Of a stretch of 64,000 bases of DNA, positions 1 to 8,284 are shown piece after piece. Under the pieces are notes generated by a model. The model saw only the letters and a program-made list of their open reading frames with translations. It had not been told where the DNA came from and ran no database searches. The stretch's first letter is position 1. Each line of letters begins with the position of its first letter. A program made the position numbers and the translations under genes. The DNA comes from Stieleria varia (GTDB lineage Bacteria; Planctomycetota; Planctomycetia; Pirellulales; Pirellulaceae), in contig NZ_CP151726.1 in assembly GCF_038443385.1 (NCBI RefSeq), forward strand, positions 8,370,001 through 8,434,000. Reading direction: 5' to 3'.

Positions 1-1
1 C

Positions 2-58
2 ACAGCGTCGCCGGCACTCAAAAATCCATCGCCGCCTGATCCGTCACTTGGTTCCTAG
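2..58 (+). CDS. 3' end of an upstream gene (possibly flhA)
   Basis: An open frame enters from the left edge and stops at the TAG at 56-58, giving a short proline- and serine-rich tail. The frame starting at base 1 is also open until the TGA at 37-39, so the sequence does not decide which is coding. Many bacteria place flhA directly upstream of flhF, which makes an flhA C-terminus plausible, but 19 residues carry no recognisable motif. The call rests on gene order only. Confidence 0.2.
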   Translation, partial: TASPALKNPSPPDPSLGS

Positions 59-71
59 AGCGTTTCCATCC

Positions 72-1316
72 ATGCGAATCCAAATATTCCGAGCCGCCAG
101 CTTGCAAGCTGCCCTGGAGGAAATCCGCCAGGAGATGGGTCCCGATGCATCGGTGCTGAGAACACGTCAGCGACGTGACGGTTGGATGGGATGGCTGGGA
201 CGAACGTATGTCGAAGTGACCGCTGGGATCAGCGAAGGAAGCCATGCCCATTGCGACGCATCGTCGCATGAACATTCTCAGCAACAGTCAATCGGTTCCG
301 GATCGAGTGGCGGCTACGCTGATGGTTTCTCAGGAAACGACTTCGGCAGGGATGTGCTCGGTCCGCTGGATGTGCGTCAAACCAATCCGCGGCTTGATCG
401 GCTTAGCGATCGTTATCGCGGCCCGGAGACGCTACCGATGTGGGACGCATCTGGCGAGTCGGTCAAACCACGATTGATCGAGCCGGCCCTGCCGCCGCAG
501 CTCGCCGAGCTGGAGAAGTCTTTGCGAGCGGCCGGTGTGCATGAGACGATCGTATCGCGTTGGATCCGATCCACATGCAGCTTTGCCGCAAATTTGGGAG
601 ACGATTTCCCCGAGCCATGGCTGGAACACTTACAACGCAGTGTCGCCCGAGAGATCCGCTGGAGCGGACCGATTCGAACGCAACCGGGCAGCCGCCATGT
701 CGTGGCATTGGTCGGACCCACCGGGGTGGGCAAGACGACGACGGTTGCCAAATTGGCCGCCGGATTTCGTCTGGATTCCAAGCGGCGAGTCGGCCTGCTG
801 ACGATTGACACCTTTCGCATCGCCGCAGTCGAACAATTGAGATCCTACGCCGACATCATGGACTTGCCGATGCAGGTCGTCGAACAACCCGATCAGATGC
901 AACCCGCGCTCAAACGTTTGGGCGACGTCGACTTGGTCTTGATCGACACGGCCGGACGTAGCCCGAGAAGCGACAGTCGTATCGAACAATTGGTGGAACT
1001 GCTTCGTTTGGCGGAAGTCGACGAGACGCACTTGGTGCTTAGCGCGACGAGTTCTGCTGCGGTGATCGGCTCCGTCCTGCAAGGATTCTCGCCCGCGCAT
1101 CCCACCTCAGCGATCTTGACCAAGCTCGATGAGACGCCGTGCACTGCCGCAGTGTTGTCAGCGGTGACCGCATCGGCAACGCGTCCAGGCATGCCCTTGA
1201 GTTACATCACCAACGGGCAACAGGTTCCTGATGACATTGCGATCGCGGATGCCACCGCGCTGGTGAGTCGACTGCTGCCTGCACCGGTGTCGTTGCCAGA
1301 CGTAGGGGCGGCGTAG
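72..1316 (+). CDS. flhF: Flagellar biosynthesis GTPase FlhF
   Basis: SRP-family GTPase that, in known bacteria, sets the position and number of flagella and acts at the membrane near the export apparatus. The start opens with MRIQIFRAASLQAAL, the typical FlhF N-terminal B domain; a TTG eight codons earlier (48) is also possible, but the ATG at 72 matches the family start. Residues about 60-130 are a variable linker. The NG GTPase domain follows, with P-loop GPTGVGKTTT near residue 215, DTAGRS near 292 and the guanine-specificity motif TKLDE near 350. At 414 residues it is of usual FlhF length. The flagellar sigma factor gene lies 207 bp downstream on the same strand, supporting a flagellar role over Ffh or FtsY, and a separate ffh lies at 53-55 kb. 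Confidence 0.9.
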   Translation: MRIQIFRAASLQAALEEIRQEMGPDASVLRTRQRRDGWMGWLGRTYVEVTAGISEGSHAHCDASSHEHSQQQSIGSGSSGGYADGFSGNDFGRDVLGPLDVRQTNPRLDRLSDRYRGPETLPMWDASGESVKPRLIEPALPPQLAELEKSLRAAGVHETIVSRWIRSTCSFAANLGDDFPEPWLEHLQRSVAREIRWSGPIRTQPGSRHVVALVGPTGVGKTTTVAKLAAGFRLDSKRRVGLLTIDTFRIAAVEQLRSYADIMDLPMQVVEQPDQMQPALKRLGDVDLVLIDTAGRSPRSDSRIEQLVELLRLAEVDETHLVLSATSSAAVIGSVLQGFSPAHPTSAILTKLDETPCTAAVLSAVTASATRPGMPLSYITNGQQVPDDIAIADATALVSRLLPAPVSLPDVGAA

Positions 1317-1523
1317 CAAACGGAATACCAGAGCGAAGAAGGTTTTATGAATTTTCTCGCAAAAAGATTTATCTTGGGCTTAGCAGACGCCCGATACAGA
1401 AACAGTGGAGAGCTACAAACTTTGAAACGGACTTGAGAAGTTTTTTTGAAGTGTAGCTCAGTCAACTTGGAAAACACTTCCGGCAGGACGCCGGCGGATA
1501 CGAATTGGTTCACGGAGGATTGA

Positions 1524-2321
1524 ATGCCAGCCGCAGTTTCAACGGACGAAGAAATCCTAGAGGTTTGGAAGCAGTTTAAACAAACCGAGAAGGATTCGGC
1601 CGACTACGAACCCCTTCGTAATCGTTTGGTCGAACGCTATATGCCATTGGTTCGCTACAATGGCGAACGCATTTGGCAACGATTACCAGACGGGGTCGAG
1701 TTGGATGACTTGATCAGCGCAGGCATCTTTGGATTGATGGATGCGATTGACGCCTACGACATGGATCGAGGCGTTAAGTTTGAGACCTACTGTGTGCCAC
1801 GGATTCGTGGTGCCATGTTGGACGAACTGCGTACGATGGACTGGGTGCCCCGATTGGTACGTAGCAAGGCCAGCAAGCTGGGTGTTGCTCGCAAGCAATT
1901 GGAGACAAAGTTTGGACGACCACCAACGGTCGCCGAATTGTCGGCCCACATGGAGATCAGCATCAAAGAAGTCGAAAAGATGCAATCCGATGCCAACGCC
2001 GTCGGCGTGGTGTCATTGAACAAAAAGTGGTACGAAACGGACAGCTACAAAGACGTTCGAGAGATCGACATCTTGGAAGACAAGAAGGGTGAAGACCCGA
2101 CGCGTCGCGTCCAAAAAAACGATCTGATGCGATTGGTCACCAAAGGACTCAACCGCAACGAACGCTTGATCATCATTCTGTACTACTACGAAGAATTGAC
2201 GATGAAGGAGATCGGGGCCACTCTCGATCTTTCTGAATCACGCGTCAGCCAGATGCACACATCGATCGTCAACCGGTTGCAATCGCAACTGGGCCGGCGA
2301 CGCATCGAGTTCGGAACGTAA
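1524..2321 (+). CDS. fliA: Flagellar RNA polymerase sigma factor FliA (sigma-28)
   Basis: Sigma-70 family factor of the FliA/WhiG group, which directs RNA polymerase to late flagellar and motility genes. The 265-residue protein has region 2 near residues 55-105 (DLISAGIFGLMDAIDAYD, then the ETYCVPRIRGAMLDELR helix typical of FliA), a region 3 with GRPPTVAELSAHM near 130-148, and region 4 near 205-255 with LTMKEIGATLDLSESRVSQ as the -35 binding helix-turn-helix. The ATG is preceded by a good ribosome binding site, GGAGG at 1514-1518. It follows flhF, a standard order in flagellar loci. An array of palindromes and a strong terminator close the unit downstream. No anti-sigma factor flgM is visible here. 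Confidence 0.93.
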   Translation: MPAAVSTDEEILEVWKQFKQTEKDSADYEPLRNRLVERYMPLVRYNGERIWQRLPDGVELDDLISAGIFGLMDAIDAYDMDRGVKFETYCVPRIRGAMLDELRTMDWVPRLVRSKASKLGVARKQLETKFGRPPTVAELSAHMEISIKEVEKMQSDANAVGVVSLNKKWYETDSYKDVREIDILEDKKGEDPTRRVQKNDLMRLVTKGLNRNERLIIILYYYEELTMKEIGATLDLSESRVSQMHTSIVNRLQSQLGRRRIEFGT

Positions 2322-2327
2322 ATAGAA

Positions 2328-2420
2328 GTACGTCAGCCTTTCTAGGCTGACACGAGACTGTGTATGTCAGCCTAGAAAGGCTGACGTACGCGATGGTCAG
2401 TCTGGAAAGGCTGACGTACG
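2328..2420. repeat. Palindromic repeat array, GTACGTCAGCCT family, locus 1
   Basis: Several half-copies of a palindrome alternate here: GTACGTCAGCCT followed by AGGCTGAC, then GTCAGCCTAGAAAGGCTGACGTAC and a third variant. The array begins seven bases after the fliA stop codon. The same units recur at 25699-25726 and 43595-43703. They can fold as GC-rich hairpins in RNA, like REP elements. Confidence 0.9.
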
Positions 2421-2423
2421 AAT

Positions 2424-2457
2424 GCGGCATCCCATGCTATGGGATGCCGCTTTTTTT
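2424..2457 (+). terminator. Rho-independent terminator after fliA
   Basis: Perfect 12-bp inverted arms (GCGGCATCCCAT at 2424-2435 and its complement at 2439-2450) surround a 3-base loop and are followed by seven T residues at 2451-2457. This is a textbook intrinsic terminator on the + strand and closes the flhF-fliA unit. It also argues against starting the next gene at the upstream ATG at 2439, which lies inside the stem. Confidence 0.92.
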
Positions 2458-2567
2458 GTTGCATCTGGGTCTTTCACAAACACCTGCCGTTGATTCAAGC
2501 CACTGGGCGGCTCATGCTGGGGCATTCCGTTGCTTCCTGGGTTTCACATTTGTTCTTGAGTTTCGCC

Positions 2568-4334
2568 ATGTGCCGTGTCCATTCCCTCCTCGCCCTGATG
2601 CTGGCCTTGACGATGACACAGATCCCGGCATCGGCAGAGAATCCTGGCCGAACCATCTTTGCCGATCCATCCGAACTGGCCTTGATCAGCAACGATTTTG
2701 AAATGGCCGACGGTGCCGCTTGGGATGGAGCCAGTCGGCTGTTTGTGCCCGATGTCAAAGGTCAAGTGCTCAAGGTCTTTCAGCTACGCAATCCCGAGGA
2801 CGCCGCCAGAACGCGTGCCAGTGGGCTCGCAATCTCGGGCACGTGTTTTCAACTGGGACACTTGTATTTTGCCGATAATCGCGGTGCCCGGATCGCGATA
2901 CTGGGCAACGAAGGCCCCGGGGTGACGTTGGCCAAGTTCAACGAGAACCAGCGTCCCAACGATCTTGACGTTGACGCGATGGGCAATGTTTACGTCACCT
3001 TCACACCCGAAGGCGTGGTGAGAAAAATCACGCCTGACGGAAAGGTGACCGTGCTCGTCGATGGACTGTCCACTCCCAACGGGATCGCTTTGTCGCCCAG
3101 CGGACGAACGCTCTATGTGTCGTCGGCGAAAACAGGAATTGTTTATCGATTAGCGATCAGCGACGGCAATGAACCTGCGACAGCCGAGTCCTTTGCCCAG
3201 TTGCCTGAAACCGAGAACGGATTCCGCGGTGATGGCATGTGCACCGATCGCGCGGGCAATCTCTACGTCACCGGCGCCGAGTCGGTCACCGTGTTTGCAA
3301 CCTCAGGCGAAATCGTTGACACGCTGCAGACTCCCGAGCGACCGATCAATGTGGTACTTGGTGGAATCGATTCACGGGTGTTGTTTATCAGCACACTGGG
3401 TGGACTCTACAGCATCCCCGTCGATGCCTACGCTATCGCCCCGACTCCCAACTCAGGGACACCTCAACAAGAAACCTCCGGTGAATCGACGAGGGAGGAA
3501 AAGGCGATGCCGGCTCCGATCTCCACCGTGATCCGACCATCGATTCGCTCACAGCTGAACGTGGTCTACGCAACCGTCGACGGACGCGAATTGCTGATGG
3601 ACGTGTTCACGCCGACCAGTGGCTCACCGGCAAAGCCATGTGTGATCGTGGTGCACGGCGGGGGCTGGCTCAACGGCGACAAGACTCGATTTCGTGCCCT
3701 GGCGTTACGGCTTGCTGAGCGTGGTTATGTCACGGCGGCGATTGAGTACCGACTGGGCTACGAAGCGTGTTTCCCCGCCGGGATTCGCGACTGCAATGCG
3801 GCGACGATCTTTCTGAAAGAGAACGCGGGCCGTTTTGGCCTGGACCCCAATCGAATCTCTGCCGTTGGCGGTTCCGCTGGCGGTCATCTCGTCGGCTTGA
3901 TGGCGGCGGGTGCAAACAACGACGAACTGAAACATCCCGCAGATCAAGGCAAGAACGCTTCGTTGAAAGCCGCCGTCGTGATGGCGGGGCCTCTGCAGGT
4001 CGCCAGCGGCAGCGTTGCCGAGCGATCAAGCGGTCCCGAGGCAAACAGCAATGCGGTGCAATGGATTGGCGCTGATTTCACCACGGCACCCGAGATGTAT
4101 CATCTTGCCGACGCGTATGAGCAGATTTCCAGCAGCATGCCTCCGACGCTTTTTGTTTCAGGCAGCTTGGACAACCCAGAACGTAACCAGCCATCACGCG
4201 ACAAGATGACTTCGCTGGGTGTCTTCAATCGATTGATCGTCCACCCTGGAGCCAAGCACGGCCATTGGAATCAGGCTGATTGGATTCTGAGAGTCGTTGC
4301 CGACGTCGATGGCTTCTTGAAACAACAGTTGTAG
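2568..4334 (+). CDS. Secreted SMP-30-like propeller / alpha-beta hydrolase fusion
   Basis: A 588-residue two-domain protein. The ATG at 2568 begins a signal peptide (MCRVHSLLALMLALTM... with an Ala-Ser-Ala cleavage region near 21). An upstream ATG at 2439 is rejected because it lies in a terminator stem. Residues about 30-300 read as an SMP-30/gluconolactonase beta-propeller (repeated NGIALSPSGRTLYV and GNLYVTG strands). After a Ser/Thr/Pro-rich linker near 300-345, residues 350-588 form an alpha/beta hydrolase of the BD-FAE esterase type: HGGGW oxyanion motif near 362, nucleophile elbow GGSAGGH near 434-440, an Asp near 534 and His in KHGHW near 564. Probable role is extracytoplasmic hydrolysis of a lactone or ester, perhaps in sugar breakdown; the substrate is not deducible. 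The glycosyltransferase gene begins 17 bp later. Confidence 0.85.
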   Translation: MCRVHSLLALMLALTMTQIPASAENPGRTIFADPSELALISNDFEMADGAAWDGASRLFVPDVKGQVLKVFQLRNPEDAARTRASGLAISGTCFQLGHLYFADNRGARIAILGNEGPGVTLAKFNENQRPNDLDVDAMGNVYVTFTPEGVVRKITPDGKVTVLVDGLSTPNGIALSPSGRTLYVSSAKTGIVYRLAISDGNEPATAESFAQLPETENGFRGDGMCTDRAGNLYVTGAESVTVFATSGEIVDTLQTPERPINVVLGGIDSRVLFISTLGGLYSIPVDAYAIAPTPNSGTPQQETSGESTREEKAMPAPISTVIRPSIRSQLNVVYATVDGRELLMDVFTPTSGSPAKPCVIVVHGGGWLNGDKTRFRALALRLAERGYVTAAIEYRLGYEACFPAGIRDCNAATIFLKENAGRFGLDPNRISAVGGSAGGHLVGLMAAGANNDELKHPADQGKNASLKAAVVMAGPLQVASGSVAERSSGPEANSNAVQWIGADFTTAPEMYHLADAYEQISSSMPPTLFVSGSLDNPERNQPSRDKMTSLGVFNRLIVHPGAKHGHWNQADWILRVVADVDGFLKQQL

Positions 4335-4351
4335 GAACGGCGAAAGCGGAC

Positions 4352-5533
4352 ATGCGAATTGCTCACATCATCACTCGGATGATCATTGGAGGCGCGCAAG
4401 AAAACACATTGTTGAATTGCCTGGATCTGATGCACGATCATGGCGATGAGGTGCTGCTGATCACGGGGCCGTCAGTTGGTCCCGAAGGAAACCTTTTGGA
4501 TCAGGGCAGGGCAGGGGAGTTGCCAATTGAGCAGGTGCCGTCACTGCGACGTGCGATCCATCCCTATCACGACTGGCAAGCGACACGCTCGATTCGATCG
4601 ATTTTGAGAACTTTTCGTCCGGATGTGGTTCACACACATAGTGCAAAGGGTGGATTACTCGGACGACATGTGGCTTGGGGGTTGCGAGACAATGAGGGAC
4701 AGCGACCTGCGGTGATTCACACCGTTCACGGCGCACCGTTTCATCCTTTTCAGTCCGCGCCCGCCCGAGAGTTTTTTCGACGGTGCGAACGTTGGGCCGC
4801 CCAACGTTGCCATCACATGGTCAGTGTCGCCGATGCGATGACCGATTTGATGGTGGATGCGGACGTGGCACCGCGGGAAAAGTTCACGACAATCTACAGT
4901 GGAATGGACGTTGACCCGTTTCTGCATTCGGACGACCATCGCCAAGCGATCCGTGACCGCTTTGGTTTTCGCAACGAGCATGTGGTCATCGGCAAGATTG
5001 CCCGGTTGTTTCACCTCAAGGGACACGACGACCTGATCACTGCCGCCGCCATCGTCGCATCAGAATATCCCCAGGTGCGATTTTTACTGGTAGGCGATGG
5101 GCTGCTGCGACAGCCATTGACGGATCGGATCGCTTCGTTGGGGTTACAAGATCACTTTGTCTTTGCCGGCTTGGTCCCGCCCTCGGAGGTGCCGCCGCTG
5201 ATCGGAGCCATGGACGTGCTGGTCCATACCTCGCTGCGAGAGGGGCTCGCTCGTGCGTTGCCTCAAGCCCTGTTGGCGGGTAAACCGGCGGTCAGCTACG
5301 ACGTGGACGGAGCCCGCGAGGTCGTGATCAACGACCAAACCGGCTACCTGATTGAGCCCGGTGACACCCAGGGATTGGCAAAATCGCTCAGTAAATTGAC
5401 GGGAAATCAAAAGTTGCGGGCGGAACTGGGCGGGGCAGGGCAGAGGCGTTTTACCGAGCAATTCCGGCACGAAACGATGACACGGCTGATACGAGAGCTC
5501 TATCTGCGGACCCTGGGCAGCCTTTCAAGGTAG
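4352..5533 (+). CDS. Glycosyltransferase family 4
   Basis: Cytoplasmic GT-B fold sugar transferase using a nucleotide sugar, likely for an envelope or extracellular polysaccharide. The start at 4352 gives MRIAHIITRMIIGGAQENT, the usual GT4 N-terminal Rossmann strand and GGAQ/E loop; a longer reading from 4280 would overlap the previous gene and has no family match. THSAKGGLLGR lies near residue 94. The C-terminal half has IGKIARLFHLKGHDDLI near 214 and the donor-site segment REGLARALPQALLAGKP near 298. The family's E-x7-E motif reads E-x7-Q here. At 393 residues it is full length. It follows the secreted fusion protein by 17 bp and precedes the kinase by 61 bp, so the three may be co-transcribed. 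Acceptor and donor are unknown. Confidence 0.85.
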   Translation: MRIAHIITRMIIGGAQENTLLNCLDLMHDHGDEVLLITGPSVGPEGNLLDQGRAGELPIEQVPSLRRAIHPYHDWQATRSIRSILRTFRPDVVHTHSAKGGLLGRHVAWGLRDNEGQRPAVIHTVHGAPFHPFQSAPAREFFRRCERWAAQRCHHMVSVADAMTDLMVDADVAPREKFTTIYSGMDVDPFLHSDDHRQAIRDRFGFRNEHVVIGKIARLFHLKGHDDLITAAAIVASEYPQVRFLLVGDGLLRQPLTDRIASLGLQDHFVFAGLVPPSEVPPLIGAMDVLVHTSLREGLARALPQALLAGKPAVSYDVDGAREVVINDQTGYLIEPGDTQGLAKSLSKLTGNQKLRAELGGAGQRRFTEQFRHETMTRLIRELYLRTLGSLSR

Positions 5534-5594
5534 TGCCGAATTGAACTATCATGACGAGGCTGACGGAACTGACCTCGACTGAACCAGCCCCCCG

Positions 5595-6545
5595 ATGACC
5601 AAGACCCGAGACTTCTTTGGCCCATACCGACTTGCGCGGCTGATTCGCTCTGGATCCACTGCAGAGGTATGGGAAGCGATCGACGAAAACACGAACGAGC
5701 GATATGCACTCAAAATCTTGAAGCGGCAGAGCGCGGGCGACAGGACCGAGGTCGCGATGCTCAAACATGAGTACAACGTGGGCAAGGACCTCGCCAGTCC
5801 GCGAATCATCAAGATCCTGGACTACCAAGTCGCCAACGACCGTCCATTCCTGGTCCTGGAACTGTTCAGCGAACTGAATATCAAACAAGCCTTGCGGCGT
5901 GGCCCCGAATCGCTGGCGTTCATGCTGCGAAAGATCATCGAGCAAGCCGGCGAAGGCCTCTACTACATGCACACCAAGAACTGGTTGCACCTGGACATCA
6001 AGCCGGACAATTTCCTCGTCAGCCGAGACGGCGAAACCAAACTCATCGACTTCACCATCAGCGAGAAAAAGAAAACCGGCCTGAGCAAGCTGTTCCACAA
6101 ATCCAAGACGGCTCGCGGGACTCGCAGCTACATGGCCCCGGAACAGATTCGCTGCAAGGTCTGTGACGAGCGAACCGACATCTATGCCTTTGGCTGTGTC
6201 CTGTACGAAATGTGCACGGGAAAACCACCGTACACCGGCGACACGCCCAACGACTTGCTCAGCCGACACCTGAGTTCGTCGATCCCAAGCCCGATTGTCC
6301 ATAACGACAACATCACCCCCGAATTTGCCGCCATCGTCAAACGCATGATGGCAAAGAATCCCGCTGATCGACCGGACTCGATGTGGGATTTCTTGAAAGA
6401 GTTTCGAACGACTGAAATCCATCGCAAACGCCCCCGAAAACCAAAGATCAGCGTGTTCGACAGCATGCCGGGAATCAAGGGTGCCGACGACATGCTCCGC
6501 AAAGATGCCGGCCTGGAAAACGATGTCATTGAATACGAGGACTGA
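5595..6545 (+). CDS. Serine/threonine protein kinase with variant catalytic motifs
   Basis: A 316-residue cytoplasmic Hanks-type kinase. The glycine-rich loop is reduced (RSGSTAEV, residues 18-25). The ATP-anchoring Lys is K40 in YALKILK. The catalytic loop reads HLDIKPDN with D134, so the usual HRD arginine is Leu, as in non-RD kinases. The metal-binding DFG reads DFT (D152). The activation segment ends MAPEQ (180-184). The key Lys and both Asp remain, so activity is plausible. There is no transmembrane segment or PASTA/sensor domain; the last 45 residues are a basic then acidic tail. Only 6 bp separate its stop from accA, so the two are almost certainly co-transcribed, which suggests but does not prove a link to fatty acid synthesis. 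A structural non-signalling role cannot be excluded. Confidence 0.88.
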   Translation: MTKTRDFFGPYRLARLIRSGSTAEVWEAIDENTNERYALKILKRQSAGDRTEVAMLKHEYNVGKDLASPRIIKILDYQVANDRPFLVLELFSELNIKQALRRGPESLAFMLRKIIEQAGEGLYYMHTKNWLHLDIKPDNFLVSRDGETKLIDFTISEKKKTGLSKLFHKSKTARGTRSYMAPEQIRCKVCDERTDIYAFGCVLYEMCTGKPPYTGDTPNDLLSRHLSSSIPSPIVHNDNITPEFAAIVKRMMAKNPADRPDSMWDFLKEFRTTEIHRKRPRKPKISVFDSMPGIKGADDMLRKDAGLENDVIEYED

Positions 6546-6551
6546 TACGAG

Positions 6552-7532
6552 ATGAGCGCTGGCCCCGGACTGGAATTTGAAAACGAAATCGCTGATCTGG
6601 AATCACGCATCAGCGTGCTGGAACGGCAAACCGATCGCAGCAACGAAGTCGAGAACGAACTTCGTGAACTGAGACTGCTGCGCGTCAATCAATTACGCGA
6701 TGTCTATTCGTCACTGGACGCTTGGCAAACGGTGCAAGTTGCTCGGCACAAAAATCGACCGTACACCAAGGACTACTTGAATCTGGCGTTCGACGAGTTT
6801 GTGGAGCTGCACGGCGATAAGCATTTTGGCGACGACCGTGCGATGATCTCAGGCTTTGCCAAACTGGATCGCTTTAAAGTCATGGTGCTGGGTCATCAAA
6901 AGGGACGCACGTTCAAAGAACGCGCCGCCTGCCATTTCGGCTGCGCCCATCCCGAAGGTTACCGCAAAGCGATGAGCAAGATGCGTCTGGCTGAAAAGTA
7001 TCGCTTGCCGTTGATCTGTTTTATCGACACCCCCGGTGCCTATCCCGGCGTCGGCGCCGAAGAACGCGGACAGGCCCAGGTGATCGCCGAAAGCATGTTC
7101 AAGATGAGTCGTCTGAGAACCCCGATCATCTGCGTTGTGATCGGCGAAGGTGGCAGCGGTGGAGCATTGGGCATCGGTGTGGGCGATCGAATCGCGATGC
7201 TGAAACATTCCTACTACAGCGTGATCAGCCCGGAGGGTTGCGCGGGGATTCTGTGGAAGAGCCACGAACACGCCCCCAAAGCAGCCGCGGCGTTGAAGTT
7301 CACCAGCGACAGCCTGAAGAACCTGGGCGTGGTCGATGATGTTTTGGAAGAACCCCTGGGAGGCGCCCATCGTGATCATCACCAAATGGCGACTCGATTG
7401 AAAACGTATCTGTCACGAGCGCTGACCGAACTGGAAAGCCAGGACGTGGATGAGATGCTCGACGCTAGGTACGAAAAATTCCGTCGCATGGGCGTGTTTC
7501 TTGACGGCGGGGTCGAGGAACTTGCGACCTGA
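6552..7532 (+). CDS. accA: Acetyl-CoA carboxylase carboxyltransferase subunit alpha
   Basis: Alpha half of the carboxyltransferase that moves the carboxyl group from biotin to acetyl-CoA to make malonyl-CoA, the first step of fatty acid synthesis. The 326-residue protein has the family's N-terminal coiled region (FENEIADLESRISVLE), ARHKNRPYTKDYL near 58-70, GDDRAMISG near 94, the KGRTFKERAACHFGCAHPEGYRK segment near 116-138, FIDTPGAYPGVGAEERGQ near 157-174 and GEGGSGGALGIGVGD near 199-213. Length is normal. accD is not in the window. It follows the kinase gene by 6 bp, and a 1.5-kb gene-free region follows it. Confidence 0.96.
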   Translation: MSAGPGLEFENEIADLESRISVLERQTDRSNEVENELRELRLLRVNQLRDVYSSLDAWQTVQVARHKNRPYTKDYLNLAFDEFVELHGDKHFGDDRAMISGFAKLDRFKVMVLGHQKGRTFKERAACHFGCAHPEGYRKAMSKMRLAEKYRLPLICFIDTPGAYPGVGAEERGQAQVIAESMFKMSRLRTPIICVVIGEGGSGGALGIGVGDRIAMLKHSYYSVISPEGCAGILWKSHEHAPKAAAALKFTSDSLKNLGVVDDVLEEPLGGAHRDHHQMATRLKTYLSRALTELESQDVDEMLDARYEKFRRMGVFLDGGVEELAT

Positions 7533-7663
7533 CTCGAGGTTGGCTACTGCACTTGCACCTGCAGGTCGACCGCAAGTTCAACGAAGCACCCGGCTGTGGC
7601 GTTTTTGTTTAACAGGTAGTCGAAGGTTTTGAAGTTACGCTTTTGCGCGAGGCATTGGTCTTA

Positions 7664-7730
7664 GGTAACCCGAAGCGTGAGCGAGGGATGAGTCAAGATC
7701 GAATCTCCCTCGCTTTCGCAGCGGGTTACC
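7664..7730. repeat. Imperfect inverted repeat GGTAACCC...GGGTTACC
   Basis: Arms of about 25 bp (7664-7688 and 7706-7730), beginning GGTAACCCGAAGCG and ending CGGGTTACC, are complementary with a few mismatches. The loop is 17 bases. It lies about 130 bp after accA and may act as a transcript-end hairpin, but no T-run follows. Confidence 0.8.
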
Positions 7731-7879
7731 CAAAAGGAGCAACTTCATAAGCCGAAGGCGACGCTCAATGAAACACTGCCTACCCTTCGGGCACGGGTTA
7801 AAAAGAACATGGAACGGCTGCGGGTCAATCGAGAATGGGACGCCTGCGAGGCGAAGCAGTGCAGGGGAGTTGCTTCGAA

Positions 7880-7953
7880 GTGAGCCTCAGGCGCTAGCCG
7901 TGGGCCCGGCACCACAATCCGCTTCAGGCCCACGGCTAGCGCCTGAGGCTCAC
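7880..7953. repeat. Perfect 27-bp inverted repeat
   Basis: Arms 7880-7906 and 7927-7953, beginning GTGAGCCTCAGGCGCTAGCC, are exact reverse complements with a 20-base loop. The lack of any mismatch suggests recent spread or selection for the hairpin. Confidence 0.92.
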
Positions 7954-8213
7954 TGGGGCCAGCAACGGCGACAACTCGTTGTTGATCGAGTCCGCAACCG
8001 GAATAACCCGAATTCGTCGTCGTCGGTGAAAACTGGATTTGCGATGCAAAGCAAATCGAATTTCGTGAAATCAGAACGTCAAACCGGACGATCTGAGACT
8101 CAAAATCGAGCCTCAAAACCGATTTCGATTTGGGGCTCTTTGACAAGCGTCGCAACGGTGCAGCAACGCCGCCCAAAACTCTCTTTCGGCGACCCGAATC
8201 CGCTCTCCATTTT

Positions 8214-8284
8214 GCTTGGTTGTCGACGCCGTGCTTGGTTGTCGACAACCAAGCAATCTCGCTCGTCGTTGGTTGTCGACAACC
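8214..8284. repeat. Three copies of GGTTGTCGAC, two as full palindromes
   Basis: GGTTGTCGAC occurs three times within 71 bp. The second copy forms the perfect 22-bp palindrome GCTTGGTTGTCGACAACCAAGC (8233-8254) and the third the palindrome GGTTGTCGACAACC (8271-8284). The first, near 8217, is a half-site followed by GCCG. The layout could be protein-binding sites or repeat insertions. Confidence 0.85.

Noticed and set aside
1317-1523. Sigma-28 or sigma-54 promoter before fliA
   Set aside because: A TTTTTTTGAAG segment is present, but no clear pair of -24/-12 or -35/-10 elements could be aligned by eye.
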